A DNA stretch of 6,060 bases from Candidatus Zixiibacteriota bacterium. Lineage in GTDB: Bacteria > Zixibacteria > MSB-5A5 > GN15 > JACZUZ01. The DNA lies in NCBI GenBank assembly GCA_022563625.1, contig JADFNA010000117.1, positions 1-6,060 on the forward strand, in the 5' to 3' direction. Positions 1 through 5,747 of the stretch are shown in pieces (positions within the stretch are counted from its first letter, which is position 1; each line of letters begins with the position of its first letter). Both the position numbers and the translations under genes were made by a program. The notes beneath the pieces are model-generated. The model did not search any database. It was given only the letters and a program-made list of their open reading frames with translations, and was not told where the DNA came from.

Positions 1-25
1 AGTAGTATCTGCTCGTACTAACCTT

Positions 26-45
26 CATATGAGAGCGCTCATATG
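26..45. promoter_or_regulatory. 8-bp perfect inverted repeat upstream of the protease gene
   Basis: Arms CATATGAG (26-33) and CTCATATG (38-45) are exact reverse complements separated by the four bases AGCG. The repeat ends 4 nt before the GAGGAG ribosome binding site (50-55) of the gene starting at 61. It could be an operator for a dimeric regulator or an mRNA hairpin controlling access to the ribosome. Which one cannot be decided from the sequence, because no promoter is visible in the 25 nt upstream of it that lie inside the window. Confidence 0.45.
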
Positions 46-60
46 CCTTGAGGAGTAGTT

Positions 61-2607
61 ATGAGCCATTCTGAGAAAAGGGTTGAGGCAAGACTTTCCG
101 GGAAAGCCGGGCGTTTCTGTTTTTCCGCAGGCGTCTCAGTCGTCATGTCGCTAGCGTTTTGCTTGAACAGCTCCTCGTCCGAGCCTGGACTCATTTCAGA
201 GAAAGCTGGGTCAACGAGCGCCGCTCAGCCTACACTTCCCGGCAACTTGGTGACGCATGAACTGGGTGACGGCCTGTTCTGCCAGTACACCCCCGGCCTA
301 TCGTCGGAGCCGGTAGTCGGGGAGCTCAATATCCTCGTCATATTCGTGCGTCTGCCATCGGACCCTCCTGATGCGAAAATAGTTTTTGCTCCGGGCAGCC
401 CATTGCACCCGCACCCGGACCCGGGAACGCCTCAAAAAGCGGACAGCTTCTTTTTTGATAATCGTTTCCCAGGCCCCTGGAATACACCGCAGTTCGTGAT
501 GCCTTCAGCTTCTGCCTACCAGAACTATAGTACAATCACAATGAACGACTACTTCCGTGATGTCTCATCCGACAAGATGCGCATTACCGGCCAGGTGGGA
601 GGGTTCTATGTTCTCAACCTGCCCCCAGATTCCAAATTTTTTGAGGTATATGAACCTGCGATAGACTCGGCGGCCAGCGCCGGTTTCAATGTTCAATGGG
701 GTGGGCTAGCCGATGTCACAAACCTGACCGGCGACTTTGATAGAGTGGTTATCATATCCATAAAACGACCGGGTAATGTGGGGGGGGTGGCGCTGGGTCG
801 GAAAGTAGTCTTCCTGAATGGAACTATCTCACTGGGCCTCACCGCCCATGAGCTGGGCCATACATTTGGAGCGGGCCACGCCGCAGCCTGGTATTGTTCC
901 AATCAATCCTGGCCGCTCAAGGCGGACCCGAGCTGCGGCAGGGTTCACGGGACCGGCGACTTATTTGATCCGACAGGCGGCGGCCGGGGACATTACAATG
1001 CGCGCGCGAAAGGACTTTTCGGCTGGTTCGATTCAAGTCAGTTTCTGAATGTAACTACCAGCGGTCAGTTTACGCTGACACCGGTGGAAACGCGCGATGG
1101 ACTGAAAGCCCTGATTCTTCCTCGAGACAGTTCATTTTACTATTTTCAGTTTCGCCGTTATATCGGATTTGATGAGAACTACCTGCACTGGAACAAGCCC
1201 TTCGGTGTGGATTGGACGAACGTTGATGGACTTTTCGCGCACAGAGTTGATCCGTTTGATATTTTTCGTGACGGGTTTCAACTGGATATGCCTCCGCTCG
1301 ATCAGCCTGACAGTTGTTCTCTCATCAGGGTCACCGTCCTGCCCCTGGGGGTCACATACAGCGACGCAATCGCAGGATTTTCTATCACACCGCTGGCTAT
1401 CGCAGGCGCCGGAGCCAGCGCTGAGCTGACAGTCGAGATTGAATTTATCGAGTTCAAGGATTTCGACGGTGACGGTGTTGCCGATCAGAACGACAACTGT
1501 CCAACAGTCCCAAATCCCGATCAGCTTGACTCGAATGACAACGGCATAGGTGACGCCTGTGACGGCTGCTGTGATACGGCCGGTGACGCAAATAACAGTG
1601 GTGGTGTAAATATTGCTGATGTGACTTTTTTGATCGCCAGAATATTTGCGGGGGGCCCGGCGCCGGCCTGTGATAATGAGGCCGACGCAAACGGCGACAA
1701 CAGTGTCAACATAGCTGACGTAACTTATTTAATTGCCCGCATTTTTGCCGGCGGTCCTGCGCCGGTTTGTGGAGTGGATCTTAAATGGAGTCAGATGATC
1801 AGTGGCTCTGCGGCAGTCCTCTGGGATATTTGGGGAAGCTCGATAACCGATGTGTTCGCTGTCGGTTTCGATGGCGCCATCGTGCATTATAACGGAATGA
1901 ACTGGAGCGCCATGGCCAGCGGGACTACAGAAAACCTTGAAGGCGTCGGAGGAAGCGCCGCAGGCGATGTGTTTGCGCTCGGAGACGCCGGTGTAATACT
2001 CCATTATGACGGAGCCAATTGGAGTTCTATGGCAAGCCCGACAGGGCTGGACCTGCATGAGGTCTGGGCTAACTCCGCCAGTGATGTTTTCGCGGTCGGT
2101 GATTCCGGGACTATACTCCATTACAACGGCGCTGTTTGGAGTGAAATGAACAGCGGGACCAGCGTCGGACTTCATGACGTTTGGGGGAGCGCAGGAAATG
2201 ACGTTTTTGTAGTTGGCTGCGGGGGAGCGATTTTTCATTATGACGGTATTCTGTGGAGCGAGATGGCAACTCCTTCGCCCCGAACCCTATTCGCCGTCTG
2301 GGGAAACTCGGCGAACGATATTTTCGCCGGGAACGTTTTCGGTGGAATTCTTCATTACGACGGCGCCTCCTGGAGCGCGATGTCCAGCGGAACGTTCCAG
2401 GCGCTGCGCGCAGTGTGGGGGAACGCGGGAGATAATGTCTTTGCAGTAGGATGGGGTACGATCCTTCACTATGACGGGGCTGTCTGGAGTGACTCATTTG
2501 AGAGATTTCTACCCAATCAGCAATTCTTCGGTGTCTGGGGGAGTTCGTCGGGTGAAGTCATGGTAGTCGGGGCGGCCGGAGTGATTGTGCGCTACGGGCC
2601 AAGATAG
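61..2607 (+). CDS. Secreted M6/M11-like zinc metalloprotease with TSP3, dockerin-like and beta-propeller repeats
   Basis: The start is supported by GAGGAG at 50-55, 5 nt before ATG. Residues 1-40 look like an export signal: basic residues, then a hydrophobic stretch around 19-36. The LAFC sequence there is not a good lipobox. Residues ~85-420 form a protease domain. The segment from M161 (MNDYFRDVSSDKMRITG) matches the 'DYF.EVS.gk..ltG' block of immune-inhibitor-A/gametolysin-like enzymes, and H263-E264-L-G-H267-T-F-G-A-G-H273 is the extended HExxHxxGxxH zinc motif with E264 as the catalytic base. The downstream block D300-LFDPTGG...HYNA lacks the usual Met-turn methionine. A thrombospondin type 3 repeat (~467-501, DFDGDGVADQNDNC) and two dockerin-like halves (~505-570) should bind calcium. 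Residues 576-848 are seven WG/HYDG repeats. It probably acts outside the cell on proteins; the substrate is unknown. It stands alone and is convergent with the next gene. Confidence 0.88.
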   Translation: MSHSEKRVEARLSGKAGRFCFSAGVSVVMSLAFCLNSSSSEPGLISEKAGSTSAAQPTLPGNLVTHELGDGLFCQYTPGLSSEPVVGELNILVIFVRLPSDPPDAKIVFAPGSPLHPHPDPGTPQKADSFFFDNRFPGPWNTPQFVMPSASAYQNYSTITMNDYFRDVSSDKMRITGQVGGFYVLNLPPDSKFFEVYEPAIDSAASAGFNVQWGGLADVTNLTGDFDRVVIISIKRPGNVGGVALGRKVVFLNGTISLGLTAHELGHTFGAGHAAAWYCSNQSWPLKADPSCGRVHGTGDLFDPTGGGRGHYNARAKGLFGWFDSSQFLNVTTSGQFTLTPVETRDGLKALILPRDSSFYYFQFRRYIGFDENYLHWNKPFGVDWTNVDGLFAHRVDPFDIFRDGFQLDMPPLDQPDSCSLIRVTVLPLGVTYSDAIAGFSITPLAIAGAGASAELTVEIEFIEFKDFDGDGVADQNDNCPTVPNPDQLDSNDNGIGDACDGCCDTAGDANNSGGVNIADVTFLIARIFAGGPAPACDNEADANGDNSVNIADVTYLIARIFAGGPAPVCGVDLKWSQMISGSAAVLWDIWGSSITDVFAVGFDGAIVHYNGMNWSAMASGTTENLEGVGGSAAGDVFALGDAGVILHYDGANWSSMASPTGLDLHEVWANSASDVFAVGDSGTILHYNGAVWSEMNSGTSVGLHDVWGSAGNDVFVVGCGGAIFHYDGILWSEMATPSPRTLFAVWGNSANDIFAGNVFGGILHYDGASWSAMSSGTFQALRAVWGNAGDNVFAVGWGTILHYDGAVWSDSFERFLPNQQFFGVWGSSSGEVMVVGAAGVIVRYGPR
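1459..1770 (+). repeat. TSP3 repeat plus two dockerin-like calcium repeats within the protease gene
   Basis: Residues ~467-501 contain the Asp/Asn-rich pattern of a thrombospondin type 3 repeat (DGDG...DNC...DSNDNGIGDACD). Then come two EF-hand-like dockerin halves with a period of 33 residues: the block beginning at N517 (NIADVTFLIARIFAGGPAP) and its near copy at N550 (NIADVTYLIARIFAGGPAP). Each is preceded by an Asp/Asn-rich loop (D509-A-N-N-S and D542-A-N-G-D). Such GGPAP-ending pairs are typical of secreted proteins from Zixibacteria-like lineages (recalled family knowledge). They may anchor or rigidify the protein between catalytic domain and propeller. No cellulosome is implied. Confidence 0.8.
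1786..2604 (+). repeat. Seven-fold WG/HYDG repeat, predicted circularly closed beta-propeller
   Basis: From W591 the protein is built of six consecutive units of 39, 39, 39, 39, 39 and 40 residues: 591-629, 630-668, 669-707, 708-746, 747-785 and 786-825. Each follows WGxSxxDVFAVGxxGxIxHYxGxxWSxMxSGTxxxLxxV. The last 23 residues (826-848) repeat only the first part of the unit, and residues 576-590 (WSQMISGSAAVLWDI) repeat only its last part. Together these two halves make a seventh blade, the usual 'Velcro' closure of propellers. The domain probably binds a protein or glycan ligand. Confidence 0.82.
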
Positions 2608-2734
2608 AACGCGTGACACCTCGACTAATCACTTCCCACTGACCTGCCCCCCAAGTTCTGATTCAGCTTGAATGAATTAAAGCCTATGGCGGACTTCGGA
2701 AGCTGAGCTACGGGATTCGCTAGCATTCGAATTG

Positions 2735-2750
2735 CGGGACAATTGTCCCG
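2735..2750. repeat. Perfect 16-bp palindrome between convergent genes
   Basis: CGGGACAATTGTCCCG reads identically on both strands. As RNA it would give a six-base-pair GC-rich stem with an AATT loop. It lies between the stop of the protease gene (2607) and the stop of the minus-strand gene (2794), so it could be a bidirectional hairpin ending both transcripts. There is no T tract on either side, however, so it is not a canonical intrinsic terminator. A protein-binding site is equally possible. The rest of the 186-nt gap holds no gene. Confidence 0.5.
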
Positions 2751-2793
2751 GCCACCCACCGCGCAGTAGTGATTCGATGTTGTTTGTGTAGTA

Positions 2794-3453
2794 TTAATGT
2801 TCCAAATCGAGTGGCTCGATGCCCTCAAAGTCCCATGGTGTATCGGATTGTGGGGAATTGGGTTCGATTTCCTTATTTTGATTGGCGCCCTGGTCCCTGT
2901 TCTCGGTGTGATCATCCGTTTCGCGGCTTTGTAGTTGTTTGAGGATTTTTAGGGCGCGCATGACACGCAGGTCATTGCGCATTTCATAGCGCAGCAGATC
3001 AAGTGAAAACGAGCCTGTGGGTATTGAGTAAGCGGCGAGACGCGCGGAAATGTCCTCTGGATCTTGCGGAGTGTCATTAGGGTTTTTCGAGCGTTCGTAT
3101 GGTAGAATTGTGCTCTTGAGTAAGTTTGCGCGACTATTCAACTCTTGATTTAGTTGAGCGGTTTCGGCATGTATGGCGCGCCGCTGTCGCCAGAGACAAT
3201 TGGTGATATCCTGAACCAACTGAAATTGTAATGCGCCTTGGGGCGCCAGTTCTTCGACGAGACTGTGCAGGAACTCGTCGTATTCGTCCTGAGACTCCTT
3301 GAGATTGACGGAGTTGATGACGGTGTCGCGGGAGTAGAGTCCGTGTTTGGTGGCGTTCTTCGAGGTGGTGTGTTTGCCGTCGGGTGTGCGGGGTCCGGTT
3401 GAGTTTTGAGCGTTTTTGCGATTGGCGATTAGTTGTTTACGGGTGGTTGGCAT
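2794..3453 (-). CDS. Conserved protein of unknown function, STGPRTPDGK/NATKHGLYS family
   Basis: The frame stays open upstream to 3714, but the real start is ATG at 3453: AGGAGG lies 7 nt upstream and the family's N-terminus begins here. The product is 219 residues. Residues 11-27 (NRKNAQNSTGPRTPDGK) and 33-43 (NATKHGLYSRD) are the hallmark of a family found, often in several copies, in Acidobacteria, Planctomycetes and candidate phyla (recalled, not searched). Residues 52-112 look helical and charged, with W88-R-Q-R-R. Residues 155-175 (RYE...RALKILKQLQ) match the family's second conserved block. The tail (~178-219) is acidic, polar and probably disordered. There is no signal peptide or membrane segment. 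The KHGLYS block recalls phage small terminase N-termini, but no function is established and I assign none. It is divergent from the gene at 3607 and convergent with the protease gene. Confidence 0.85.
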   Translation of the reverse strand: MPTTRKQLIANRKNAQNSTGPRTPDGKHTTSKNATKHGLYSRDTVINSVNLKESQDEYDEFLHSLVEELAPQGALQFQLVQDITNCLWRQRRAIHAETAQLNQELNSRANLLKSTILPYERSKNPNDTPQDPEDISARLAAYSIPTGSFSLDLLRYEMRNDLRVMRALKILKQLQSRETDDHTENRDQGANQNKEIEPNSPQSDTPWDFEGIEPLDLEH

Positions 3454-3460
3454 GGTTGAT

Positions 3461-3466
3461 CCTCCT
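3461..3466 (-). promoter_or_regulatory. Strong ribosome binding site fixing the start at 3453
   Basis: On the minus strand AGGAGG (3466-3461) is a full Shine-Dalgarno match, 7 nt before ATG. It decides between this start and the longer open frame reaching 3714, whose extra 87 codons lack family similarity and would run antisense into the neighbouring gene. Confidence 0.85.
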
Positions 3467-3526
3467 ATGAGAGGTGGAGGGGTGAGATTGTGGTGGATTG
3501 GTGGTGTTATTGTTTGGGGGGGGTTG
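3466..3526. other. 61-nt cytosine-free, G/T-rich tract
   Basis: No C occurs from 3466 to 3526 on the plus strand, and G forms many GG, GGG and GGGG runs ending in eight consecutive Gs (3516-3523). On the minus strand this is a guanine-free leader immediately upstream of the ribosome binding site of the 219-residue gene, so that mRNA leader should be largely unstructured. On the plus strand the spaced GG runs could form a two-tetrad G-quadruplex near the promoter of the gene at 3607. Confidence 0.6.
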
Positions 3527-3551
3527 CGACTGCAGGCCAAAGAGTTATACT
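3524..3551 (+). promoter_or_regulatory. Candidate sigma70-type promoter for the gene at 3607
   Basis: TTGCGA (3524-3529) matches the -35 consensus at four of six positions and TATACT (3546-3551) matches the -10 at five of six, with a 16-bp spacer. Transcription would begin near 3558 and leave a leader of about 50 nt. The promoter abuts the G-rich tract. This is a consensus match only. Confidence 0.4.
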
Positions 3552-3581
3552 GTTGAATAGTGGTAGAAATCCCATCATAAG

Positions 3582-3594
3582 GGGTGGGGCACCC
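3582..3594 (+). promoter_or_regulatory. Small GC hairpin in the leader of the gene at 3607
   Basis: GGGTG (3582-3586) and CACCC (3590-3594) pair around a GGG loop, and an outer G-T pair can extend the stem. The only Shine-Dalgarno-like sequence for the downstream gene, AAGGGG (3579-3584), is partly inside the stem and already far (about 22 nt) from the start codon. This suggests weak or conditional translation. Confidence 0.4.
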
Positions 3595-3606
3595 TAAATC
3601 GATGTT

Positions 3607-4623
3607 ATGATGAAGAATCAGACCGAAAATCCACGCTTGCGAATTGAGGTGATTGAAGGGGACGCTACATTCATTGAGGCAGATGTTCTCGCACTCAAGT
3701 ACGCGCAAACTCATTATGGACTCGATATCTTCGTCGCCGATAGGCTGTGTAAAGCGGGGTATTCTGAAGACGCTATGCGACCTAAATCCGGGGAGTATCG
3801 GCTACATCCAGGTGTTCCTGGTGTCGCTACCAAGTCGATACTCTTCGTAGGCGTGAATCCCCTGTGGGCCTTTGATTACCACCAGATCCGTGTGTTTGCA
3901 AGAAGAGTACTCTCTACCTTGGCACGTGAACTACCAAATACACAAAGTCTTGTTGTCACAGTGCATGGCCCTGGCTATGGTTTGGATGAGGATGAGGCAT
4001 TTGAATCTCAACTCGCTGGTTTCCTTGAAGCGGTGGACTCATCTAATGCGCCGGATAGACTTGAGGTCATTACTTTCGCCGAGCGCAACAAGGGTCGGGC
4101 AAGTCGACTGAGGAAAACGCTTGAAAGTATTGTGCCGTCTAGCATGTCCTTTAAGCAAGATTCTGGATTGTTTGAGGGGGCGGAATCTGAGATGAGAGAA
4201 CGGCTTCGGGCCGCAGGATATGCCTCAGCCTCGAAAAACCATGTCTTTGTGGCGATGCCATTTTCTGAGGAGTTTGATGATGTGTACCACTACGGGATTC
4301 AAAACGCTGTCAATAGCGCTGGCTTACTCTGTGAACGAGTTGACATATCATCATTTACTGGAGATGTGGTTGATCGGGTAAAAAAACGGATTAGATCAGC
4401 ATCGTTAGTTGTCGCAGATCTTAGCGGCGCCAATCCTAATGTTTTTCTCGAGGTTGGATTTGCTTGGGGATGTGGTGTTCCTACTGTTTTGTTGGCTAAA
4501 GACAGCACTGAACTTCGCTTTGATGTTCAAGGACAAAGATGTCTGATATACAAGAAGATCAAGGAACTCGAGGAGAAGCTTAGCACAGAGCTCGTGAAGT
4601 TGAATGTTAAAGATCGCTCTTAA
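3607..4623 (+). CDS. Predicted nucleotide-processing effector: macro-like N-terminal domain fused to NDT/TIR-like domain
   Basis: The product is 338 residues, with tandem ATGs at 3607 and 3610 and no good ribosome binding site. Residues ~212-330 match the nucleoside 2-deoxyribosyltransferase/TIR-like fold. HVFVAMPF (212-219) is the first strand and loop. ASLVVADLSGANPN (265-278) is the second conserved strand, and VFLEVGFAWGCGVPT (279-293) carries E282, the expected catalytic glutamate. FDVQGQRCLIY closes the core. Residues ~10-170 (LRIEVIEGDAT..ADVLALKYA..., LFVGVNP, HGPGYGLDEDEAF at 120-132) look like an alpha/beta domain with a macro/M17-N-like layout; this is my inference, not secure. There is no signal peptide or membrane segment, so it should be cytosolic. 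Related C-terminal domains cleave nucleotides or NAD+ in several anti-phage systems, which makes an abortive-infection effector plausible but unproven. Its codon use looks more AT-rich than glnA's. It has no operon partner. Confidence 0.78.
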   Translation: MMKNQTENPRLRIEVIEGDATFIEADVLALKYAQTHYGLDIFVADRLCKAGYSEDAMRPKSGEYRLHPGVPGVATKSILFVGVNPLWAFDYHQIRVFARRVLSTLARELPNTQSLVVTVHGPGYGLDEDEAFESQLAGFLEAVDSSNAPDRLEVITFAERNKGRASRLRKTLESIVPSSMSFKQDSGLFEGAESEMRERLRAAGYASASKNHVFVAMPFSEEFDDVYHYGIQNAVNSAGLLCERVDISSFTGDVVDRVKKRIRSASLVVADLSGANPNVFLEVGFAWGCGVPTVLLAKDSTELRFDVQGQRCLIYKKIKELEEKLSTELVKLNVKDRS

Positions 4624-4916
4624 CAATTATGGGCATGTTGTGATAACCGCGTGGCCTGACACATTTCGACCATGTTTCCAAAAAAAAGAGGAAAACCACA
4701 TACCGCAGATTTGATGCTAATTTCATTTGTGGATAACTCCCGTCTATCTTACCCACCCTTACTCCCACCAAAAAAAGCTTAAAACTGCCACTCTCTCGCC
4801 CATTTCCTTTGATCTTTCTTGTAAAAAGCAATAGCTTGCCGCCTTTTTAAGGACGCAGAAGAACATGGGTGAAAAGAACAGAAAATCGATGCAGACACAC
4901 ACAGTCGCAAACAATC

Positions 4917-4928
4917 ATAGTATACTAT
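4917..4928. promoter_or_regulatory. Perfect 12-bp palindrome just upstream of glnA
   Basis: ATAGTATACTAT is self-complementary and ends 2 nt before the GAGAGGAG ribosome binding site of glnA. It includes TATACT (4921-4926), which resembles a -10 box, but nothing like a -35 box sits 16-18 bp upstream, and a transcript from there would have only a ~15-nt leader. An operator is possible; the AT-rich palindrome could also arise by chance. Confidence 0.35.
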
Positions 4929-4930
4929 CT

Positions 4931-4938
4931 GAGAGGAG
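4931..4938 (+). promoter_or_regulatory. Ribosome binding site deciding the glnA start
   Basis: GAGAGGAG lies 8 nt before ATG at 4947. The frame is open from 4869, but that earlier ATG has no matching site and would add 26 residues unlike any glutamine synthetase, so 4947 is preferred. Confidence 0.75.
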
Positions 4939-4946
4939 TCGGGAGG

Positions 4947-5747
4947 ATGTCTCTTGTGGCCACTAAAACAGGCGCCAGGTCCAAAGTTAAGACAGGCGGG
5001 GTAATTACGGATACAGAGCGCAAAGCCAAACGCACCAAAGCCGATATTATCGGCCAGATCGACGCGGCCGGGGCGAATTTTGTGCGTCTATTTTTCACCG
5101 ATATACTCGGGCGGCTGAAAGGCATGACCATGACCCGCTCGGAAATTGAGGATGTGCTGGATCAGGGACAGGGGTTCGACGGCTCCTCAATCGAGGGGTT
5201 TGTGCGAATCGAAGAGTCCGATTTGATGGCCATCCCGGATTTTCGCACGTTTCGTATTCTCCCCTGGGAAGTCGGCGGGGAAAAAGTGGCGATGATGATC
5301 GCCGATATTGAAAAGCCGGACGGGACCCCATATGAAGGCGATCCGCGCTATATCCTGAAACGCGTGGTGGAACGGATCGAGGAGAGAGGCTGGACGGCCT
5401 ATCTCGGCCCGGAAATCGAATATTTCTATTTCAGAGACGACGAATCCACCACTGTTCTGGACCATGACGGATATTTCGATTTCGGCCCGGATGATATTGG
5501 CACCCAGGTGCGCAAACGCACCGTCAACGCGCTTGAAGCGATGGGCATTCCGGTTGAGTGCTCTCATCACGAAGTCGCACACTCTCAGCATGAAATCGAC
5601 CTCAAGTACCAGGAGGCGTTTGTCATGGCCGATTTCGCCCAGCTTTACAAATACACGGTCAAAGAAGTCGGCCGCCAGGGAGGTATTTACGCCACGTTTA
5701 TGCCCAAACCGATTTTTGGGATACCGGCCTTGGGCCAGGCCTTGTAG
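4947..5747 (+). pseudogene. glnA: Glutamine synthetase type I, truncated after the first ~258 residues
   Basis: Glutamine synthetase condenses glutamate and ammonia using ATP and works as a cytosolic dodecamer. After a basic extension of ~35 residues the N-terminal beta-grasp domain is clear: FVRLFFTDILGR, then D78-G-S-S-I-E-G (the 'Asp50' latch loop). The catalytic domain begins with PEIEYF (metal ligands E156 and E158) and HHEVAHSQHEIDLKY (E209 and E216, equivalent to E212 and E220 of the Salmonella enzyme). Similarity runs through MPKPIFG (252-258) and then stops. Where NGSGMHxHxSL should follow, the frame reads IPALGQAL and ends. The metal/ammonia-site histidine (H269), the arginines that bind glutamate and phosphate, the Glu327 flap and the C-terminus are all missing, so about 180-200 residues are lost and the product cannot be active. 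The sequence past ~5720 is antisense to another gene. A real deletion or an assembly chimera could explain this. Confidence 0.85.

Larger units (their letters stand above)
4624..4946. other. Intergenic region without a convincing gene
   Basis: These 323 nt separate the effector-like gene from glnA. They contain A runs (4680-4687 and 4770-4776), a strongly pyrimidine-rich stretch (about 4741-4822) and the palindrome at 4917-4928. A loose inverted repeat (GTTTCC...GGAAAAC, about 4674-4696) lies after the upstream gene but has an A-rich loop and no T tract, so it is not a terminator. Short open frames at 4714 and 4865 lack support. No RNA gene or clear promoter was recognised. Confidence 0.6.

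Noticed and set aside
505..570. Cellulosomal dockerin
   Set aside because: The pair has calcium-loop character, but the GGPAP-ending form occurs widely in secreted proteins of non-cellulolytic lineages; no cohesin or glycoside hydrolase is present.
1729..2497. Several long minus-strand open frames opposite the propeller repeats
   Set aside because: They are antisense shadows created by the periodic 39-residue repeat; the plus-strand frame has clear domains and a ribosome binding site.
3454..3714. 87-codon upstream extension of the minus-strand gene
   Set aside because: It lacks family similarity, crosses the divergent promoter region and overlaps the start of the gene at 3607, while a perfect ribosome binding site marks 3453.
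4674..4696. Loose inverted repeat GTTTCC...GGAAAAC as terminator of the gene ending at 4623
   Set aside because: The stem is short and AT-rich, the loop is a run of A, and no T tract follows.
4714..4782. 22-codon open frame in the intergenic region
   Set aside because: There is no ribosome binding site, and it lies in a pyrimidine-rich low-complexity stretch.
4865..4966. 33-codon open frame overlapping the glnA start, possible leader peptide
   Set aside because: AAGGA at 4849-4853 is 11 nt upstream, which is marginal, and the composition is unremarkable (no glutamine run or regulatory codon cluster). Not supported enough to call.
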